DNA from: Anaerococcus lactolyticus ATCC 51172
GTDB lineage: Bacteria; Bacillota; Clostridia; Tissierellales; Peptoniphilaceae
Direction: 5' to 3'
Assembly: GCF_000156575.1 (NCBI RefSeq)
Contig: NZ_GG666047.1
Location: 1-44,407 of the forward strand
DNA length: 44,407 nt
Shown here: piece after piece, positions 40,466 through 44,407 of the stretch
Layout of the letters: the number at the start of each line of letters is the position of its first letter
How positions within the stretch are numbered: position 1 is the stretch's first letter
The notes under the pieces: generated by a model
The model's database searches: none
Told to the model about the DNA's origin: nothing
The model's input: only the letters and a program-made list of their open reading frames with translations
Made by a program: the position numbers and the translations under genes

Positions 40466-42241
40466 ATGGAAAAAAACAAGAGAAAATATACAAACAATTA
40501 CCTATTTAGAAGGTTCTTACCTTATTATGGACCTTACAAGAAGGTTTTGACCATAGATTTATTGGCAGCAGCCTTTACAACAATTTCTGAATTAATCTTG
40601 CCACTTTTGTTATCCTACCTGACAGATTGGGCTCAAATTGGAATCTTAGATGCTCCTAGGATATTGAAAGTTGCAGTAATTTACGTTATAACAAAGGCAG
40701 TATCAGTTGTTGCCAGATATTTCATGCAGTCTATGGGCCATATCATGGGAGCCATGATCGAAAGAGACATGAGAAAGGACGTATTTAACCACCTCATGGA
40801 GATGGATACAGAATTTTTTAATGAATCTAAAGTCGGCCAACTTATGACTAGGCTAACATCGGACCTATTTGAAATTACAGAATTTGCTCACCATGTTCCA
40901 GAAGAATTTTTAGTCGGAGTTATCAAACTATTTGTATCTTTCGTGGTACTTTTGACAATCAACTGGAAATTATCCCTAGTTATCTATATCCTAATCCCAC
41001 TTATGTATGTAGTATCTAGACAGTCTAGGGCGAAATTTAGGAGGGCGACCAAAAATTCTAAGAAGCAAATTGGAGAAATTAATGCAGGCGTGGAAGACAC
41101 CCTACTTGGCATCAGCGTTGTCAAATCCTTTGCGAACGAGGCAATAGAAAAATCAAAATTTGCCAAGGAAAATGACAAGTTCGCCGACATCAAGGCAGAC
41201 CAATACTACAACATGGCAAAATACTTCATGGTTAAAGACACATTTTCTGGCATAATGTACTTGGCTTTAATCGTAATTGGTGGATTTTTGGTAATCCAAA
41301 AAGAAATCACACCGGGTGATTTAATCGCCTTTACCATGTACCTAAATATGTTAGTTGCAACCATTGAAAGACTAATAAATTTCACCGACACTTACGAAAG
41401 AGGCACCACAGGCATCGAGAGATTTATTGAAATTATGAGTCTTGATAGGGATATATTTGATAAGGAAAATCCTGAAACTCTTACCAATGTGAAAGGCAAG
41501 ATAGAATTTGACAAGGTTTCATTCAAATATCCAAATACACCAGTCGGCGAAGCCTACGTCCTAAAAGATATGTCATTTAAGATAAATGTTGGCGAAAACA
41601 TAGCCCTTGTTGGCCCATCAGGAGCCGGCAAGACCACTATTTCTAAACTAATCCCAAGATTTTACGATGTAAATGAAGGTGAAATCAGGATAGACAATAC
41701 CAATATCAAGGACCTATCCATTGAATCTTTAAGAAATAATATTGGGATTGTCCAGCAAGATGTTTATCTATTTTCAGGCACAGTAAGGGCAAATATAGCC
41801 TACGGCAAGGAAGATGCGACAGAAGAAGAAATCAAAGAAGCAGCTAGACTTGCAGGGGCAGATGAATTTATAAAAGACCTGCCAGATGGGCTTGACACCT
41901 ACATTGGAGAGCGAGGAGTGAAATTATCAGGAGGACAAAAGCAAAGAATCTCAATTGCCAGAGTCTTCCTCAAAAACCCACCAATCCTGATTTTAGACGA
42001 GGCAACCAGCGCCCTAGACAACAAGAGCGAAGCCATAGTCCAAGCTTCCTTAGAAAAACTATCCATAGGCAGGACCACCCTAACAATCGCCCACAGGCTA
42101 TCAACCATCATAAACGCCGATGAAATCATAGTCCTAACCTACGATGGCATAGTAGAAAGAGGTAATCATAAGGACCTCCTAGCCAAAAAAGGCGTCTACT
42201 ATAACCTATACAATTCAAATAACACAGACCTATTCGGCTAA
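40466..42241 (+). CDS. ABC exporter, fused permease and ATP-binding protein
   Basis: A 591-residue half-transporter that should dimerise. The N-terminal ~310 residues hold six spans (exporter TMD with the TISELILPLLLSYLTDW region and FFNESKVGQLMTRLTSD). The ATPase has Walker A GPSGAGKTT (about 383-391), Q-loop IVQQDVYLFSG, signature KLSGGQKQR (about 486), Walker B ILILDEATSALD (about 507) and H-loop IAHR (about 541). Homologues export lipids, peptides or drugs; the substrate is not readable here. AAGGGAG precedes the ATG. It is divergent from nfnAB and closed by a terminator, so it stands alone without a partner half-transporter. Confidence 0.93.
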   Translation: MEKNKRKYTNNYLFRRFLPYYGPYKKVLTIDLLAAAFTTISELILPLLLSYLTDWAQIGILDAPRILKVAVIYVITKAVSVVARYFMQSMGHIMGAMIERDMRKDVFNHLMEMDTEFFNESKVGQLMTRLTSDLFEITEFAHHVPEEFLVGVIKLFVSFVVLLTINWKLSLVIYILIPLMYVVSRQSRAKFRRATKNSKKQIGEINAGVEDTLLGISVVKSFANEAIEKSKFAKENDKFADIKADQYYNMAKYFMVKDTFSGIMYLALIVIGGFLVIQKEITPGDLIAFTMYLNMLVATIERLINFTDTYERGTTGIERFIEIMSLDRDIFDKENPETLTNVKGKIEFDKVSFKYPNTPVGEAYVLKDMSFKINVGENIALVGPSGAGKTTISKLIPRFYDVNEGEIRIDNTNIKDLSIESLRNNIGIVQQDVYLFSGTVRANIAYGKEDATEEEIKEAARLAGADEFIKDLPDGLDTYIGERGVKLSGGQKQRISIARVFLKNPPILILDEATSALDNKSEAIVQASLEKLSIGRTTLTIAHRLSTIINADEIIVLTYDGIVERGNHKDLLAKKGVYYNLYNSNNTDLFG

Positions 42242-42245
42242 AAAG

Positions 42246-42271
42246 AACAGACCCCGGGGTCTGTTTTTTGT
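42246..42271 (+). terminator. Intrinsic terminator after the ABC exporter
   Basis: AACAGACCCC and GGGGTCTGTT form a 20-base perfect palindrome followed by a T-run (TTTTGTT). Confidence 0.85.
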
Positions 42272-42322
42272 TGGTAAAATAGGTTAAAGATGTATAATAT
42301 ATGAGGACAGAAAGGATAGCTT

Positions 42323-43114
42323 ATGAAAAAACTACTTGGCAAGGCCTTGCATGGACTTGCAAGCTTAATAGGAACTATTTTTACAGTTCTAATTAATTTT
42401 ATGAATATATTAGTAATGACCTTTGAAGGGATTAGAAGTCTTTTGGCGCTTGTTTTCATGGTTGGATGTTCGACTTTTATTTTCCTTCCAACTCTTTTAT
42501 TGTTTTTACCTAGCAAGGTCTGGTATGCGATTTTTATTATCCTTGTTATTCCAGTTCTTGGGCCTAAGTTTATCTCTATCTTAAGGTATGGAAACTACGT
42601 TCTTACAGAATGGATGTATGATAGGGCAAATTATTTGATTACAGGCCAGAGGGTTGGTTTTGAAAATATTTCAGATTATTCTGAAAAATACAAGGTTGAT
42701 CAAGAAAGAGAAAGGCAAAGACAGGCAGAAGAAGAGGCCAGAGCTCGCCAAGAGCAGATGTATAATTACTTTGAAGACCTTTTTGGCAATTTCACTTATT
42801 ATGATGCAAGGGATTTTAACCAGGGCAATTTCGGTGGATTTGATGGCACTTATAACAACGGAAATTTTGGGGGCTTTTCTGGTGTAAATGATCTTGGTTT
42901 TAAGGAAAGGTATGAAAGAGCTACAGGCAAGCTCGGAGTGCCAGTAAATACAGATATTTATGAGGTTAAGCTTGCCTATAGGAAGCTTGCGAAAAAATAT
43001 CACCCAGACTTGAATAAAGAGCCTGGTGCCAAGGAAAAATTCCAAGAAATCAACGATGCCTATGAGTTTTTGTCTGAAGAAAATATTAAAAAATACAAAA
43101 ATACTTATTTATAG
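42323..43114 (+). CDS. Membrane-anchored protein with C-terminal J domain
   Basis: A 263-residue protein with an unusual order of parts. The first ~95 residues contain two or three hydrophobic spans ([41 protein letters not shown]). Next come a charged helix rich in Glu/Arg/Gln (about 125-150), a Gly/Phe/Asn-rich segment (about 165-190) and a J domain at the C-terminus with the HPD triad (227-229) in [14 protein letters not shown] and [13 protein letters not shown] proteins stimulate the DnaK ATPase, so this would recruit DnaK to the membrane. Its clients are unknown. The start has AAAGGA upstream; the ThrE-like gene begins 8 bases later. Confidence 0.87.
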   Translation: MKKLLGKALHGLASLIGTIFTVLINFMNILVMTFEGIRSLLALVFMVGCSTFIFLPTLLLFLPSKVWYAIFIILVIPVLGPKFISILRYGNYVLTEWMYDRANYLITGQRVGFENISDYSEKYKVDQERERQRQAEEEARARQEQMYNYFEDLFGNFTYYDARDFNQGNFGGFDGTYNNGNFGGFSGVNDLGFKERYERATGKLGVPVNTDIYEVKLAYRKLAKKYHPDLNKEPGAKEKFQEINDAYEFLSEENIKKYKNTYL

Positions 43115-43122
43115 GATAGACC

Positions 43123-43905
43123 ATGCATGATGTAATTTTAGATGAAAAATCAGCTGTTTTATTATCGGAAGTCGCCTCAAATGCAGGTGCACTCATGCTT
43201 GAGAATGGGGCAGAGATATATAGGGTTGAAGATACAATAGAAAGAATTATTAGGAGTAAAACAAACGCTAAGGATGTCGATGTTTATTCTACCTTTAATG
43301 TGATTATCCTCTCTTTTACTTATGAAAATGAGGTTCATTCAAATGTTAGGAGGGTAAAAAGCAGGTCTAATAAACTTTTTTATGTTGATAAGGTTAACCA
43401 GTTTTCGAGAGATTTTTGTGCAGGCAAGCTCAGTCTTGAAGAGGCCTTAATCGAGCTTGAAGAAATCAAGCAAAGTAAGGGCAGGCCACTTTTTGAAAGA
43501 TTTTTTGGTGGAGCAATCGCGGCTGGAGCCTTTTCCCTTCTTTTAAGTGGGGGCCAGAATGAGATGGCAATTTCCATAATTGTTGGTATGCTTTCCTACT
43601 ATGCTTCATATGTTATGGAGCAAAATGGCTTGGGATATTTTGTGGTAAATTATCTTTATGGGGTAATAGTTTCTATCCTCACAATGATTTTTGCCCGTTT
43701 TTATCCAGATATTAAGTCAGGTGTTATCATTGTTTCATCCATGATGGCACTTTTGCCGGGTATTACTATAACAAATGCCATGAGGGATTTAATGAGTGGA
43801 GATGCTACATCAGGCTTAACTGGAGCTGTTATTGGTATTTTAATTTCCACAGCCCTCGCTATGGGAGTTGGTACGCCTATTACAATTATGAAAATTTGGG
43901 GGTAG
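43123..43905 (+). CDS. ThrE/YjjP-type exporter subunit (threonine/serine exporter N-terminal family)
   Basis: A 260-residue protein with a cytosolic N-terminal domain (ASNAGALMLENGAEIYRVEDTI, VDVYSTFNVIILSF, VHSNVRRVKSRSNKL) typical of the DUF1212/ThrE family, followed by about five membrane spans. It is the larger half of a split ThrE-like exporter; the smaller half follows after one base. Actinobacterial ThrE exports threonine and serine, while the two-part YjjPB of E. coli exports succinate, so either kind of substrate is possible. A ribosome-binding site (AGGAT) lies just before the ATG. Confidence 0.9.
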   Translation: MHDVILDEKSAVLLSEVASNAGALMLENGAEIYRVEDTIERIIRSKTNAKDVDVYSTFNVIILSFTYENEVHSNVRRVKSRSNKLFYVDKVNQFSRDFCAGKLSLEEALIELEEIKQSKGRPLFERFFGGAIAAGAFSLLLSGGQNEMAISIIVGMLSYYASYVMEQNGLGYFVVNYLYGVIVSILTMIFARFYPDIKSGVIIVSSMMALLPGITITNAMRDLMSGDATSGLTGAVIGILISTALAMGVGTPITIMKIWG

Positions 43906-43906
43906 G

Positions 43907-44383
43907 ATGTTTTATATTAAGGAATTTATTATATCAACCATTGCAGCAGTTGGTTTTGGTTTGATATTTGATTTGCCAAAAAAAGCTTTATATATTTCAA
44001 GTCTTGCTGCTGGTTTTGGTTGGGTAATTTACAAGGTTGTATTTGCCAATACTAATTCAGTTTACTTGGGCTCTTTGATTTCTGCCTTAGTTATGACAGC
44101 AACTGCAGAAATTTTGGCGAGAATCTACCACCATCCAGCTAGTGTTTTTATCCTTCCGGGCATCATAAATCTTTGCCCGGGTGAAGCGATTTATAAGTCA
44201 ATGACAAATTTTATTGCCAATAATACCTATATTGCCATTGGTTTCCTATACAAGGCGCTTGGGATTGCAGCAGCCATAGCCTTTGGAGTATTACTTGCAT
44301 CATCATTTTCTTCTTCGCTAAAGACCTTTAAGGAAAGAAACCATAGAAGGACTGATTTTACAAAATTTGGGAGAAAGAAATGA
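43907..44383 (+). CDS. ThrE_2/YjjB-type exporter subunit
   Basis: A 158-residue membrane protein with about five spans, a ThrE_2/YjjB family member. Its FDLPKKALYISSLAAGFGW and HPASVFILPGIINLCPGEAIY segments are characteristic. It complements the preceding YjjP-like subunit to form the transporter. Starting one base after that gene's stop, with GGGGGTAGG upstream, it is probably translated with it. Its stop overlaps the next start (ATGA). Confidence 0.9.
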   Translation: MFYIKEFIISTIAAVGFGLIFDLPKKALYISSLAAGFGWVIYKVVFANTNSVYLGSLISALVMTATAEILARIYHHPASVFILPGIINLCPGEAIYKSMTNFIANNTYIAIGFLYKALGIAAAIAFGVLLASSFSSSLKTFKERNHRRTDFTKFGRKK

Positions 44384-44407
44384 AGGATATATATTTAGCG
44401 GGCGGAT
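44380..44407 (+). CDS. msrA: Probable peptide methionine sulfoxide reductase MsrA, 5' end only
   Basis: Only nine codons lie in the window (MKDIYLAGG, then a cut codon). This is the usual beginning of MsrA, where the next residues are the catalytic CFWG. The ATG overlaps the preceding stop and has GGAGAAAG upstream. The gene runs off the right end, and the identification rests on these nine residues. Confidence 0.6.

Overview
The window is AT-rich, densely packed bacterial chromosome. Intrinsic terminators, a T-box leader, System II cytochrome c maturation, a YybS-GdpP-L9-DnaB gene order and a monoderm-style set of lipoproteins and wall enzymes all point to a low-GC Gram-positive anaerobe. 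NfnAB and the overall gene set suggest the Peptoniphilaceae (Anaerococcus-like), but this placement is inference from gene content. Both ends cut genes: a damaged ABC ATPase on the left and the first codons of a probable msrA on the right.

Layout. 1-614: remnant of an ABC exporter ATPase. 723-5672: rbgA/ylqF, rnhB, yraN, dprA and topA, a tightly overlapping housekeeping run closed by a terminator shared with convergent mscL. 6185-9445: a well-formed promoter drives a Nudix hydrolase, an ANT(6)-like protein lacking a visible catalytic motif, a DacA-type carboxypeptidase, tRNA-Arg(CCU) and tadA. 9582-14544: D-2-hydroxyacid dehydrogenase, udk, glgB, a UPF0158-like protein and an ApbE lipoprotein. 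These overlap by 4-11 bases, so they look translationally coupled. 14610-16808: an orphan priming sugar transferase and a DUF1846 protein. 16852-18984 (minus): a large calcineurin-type phosphoesterase.

19167-23081 is the respiratory locus: a five-haem NrfA lipoprotein, ResB and CcsA for haem attachment, and a small membrane protein, with no NrfH. 23174-30737 is the yybS-gdpP-rplI-dnaB-GNAT-dnaD-dnaI-nnrE block. gdpP (cyclic-di-AMP phosphodiesterase) is broken by a one-base frameshift. 30818-31699 encodes a DUF4349 lipoprotein.

31700-32751 is the one large non-coding stretch. It is filled by a tandem array of about 263-bp units carrying inverted hairpin motifs, and it ends at the promoter of tRNA-Val(GAC). 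Then follow an OatA-like O-acetyltransferase (minus), a serine T-box leader with serS, a nucleoside phosphorylase, an FMN reductase (minus), nfnAB (minus), a full-length ABC exporter, a membrane-anchored J-domain protein, a two-gene ThrE/YjjPB-type exporter and the start of msrA.

Most of the window is ordinary core genome. The points most worth a second look are the frameshifted gdpP, the long-unit repeat array, the NrfA locus without its usual quinol dehydrogenase, and the ANT(6)-like protein that seems to have lost its catalytic half. I saw no CRISPR array, transposase, phage gene or complete defence system.
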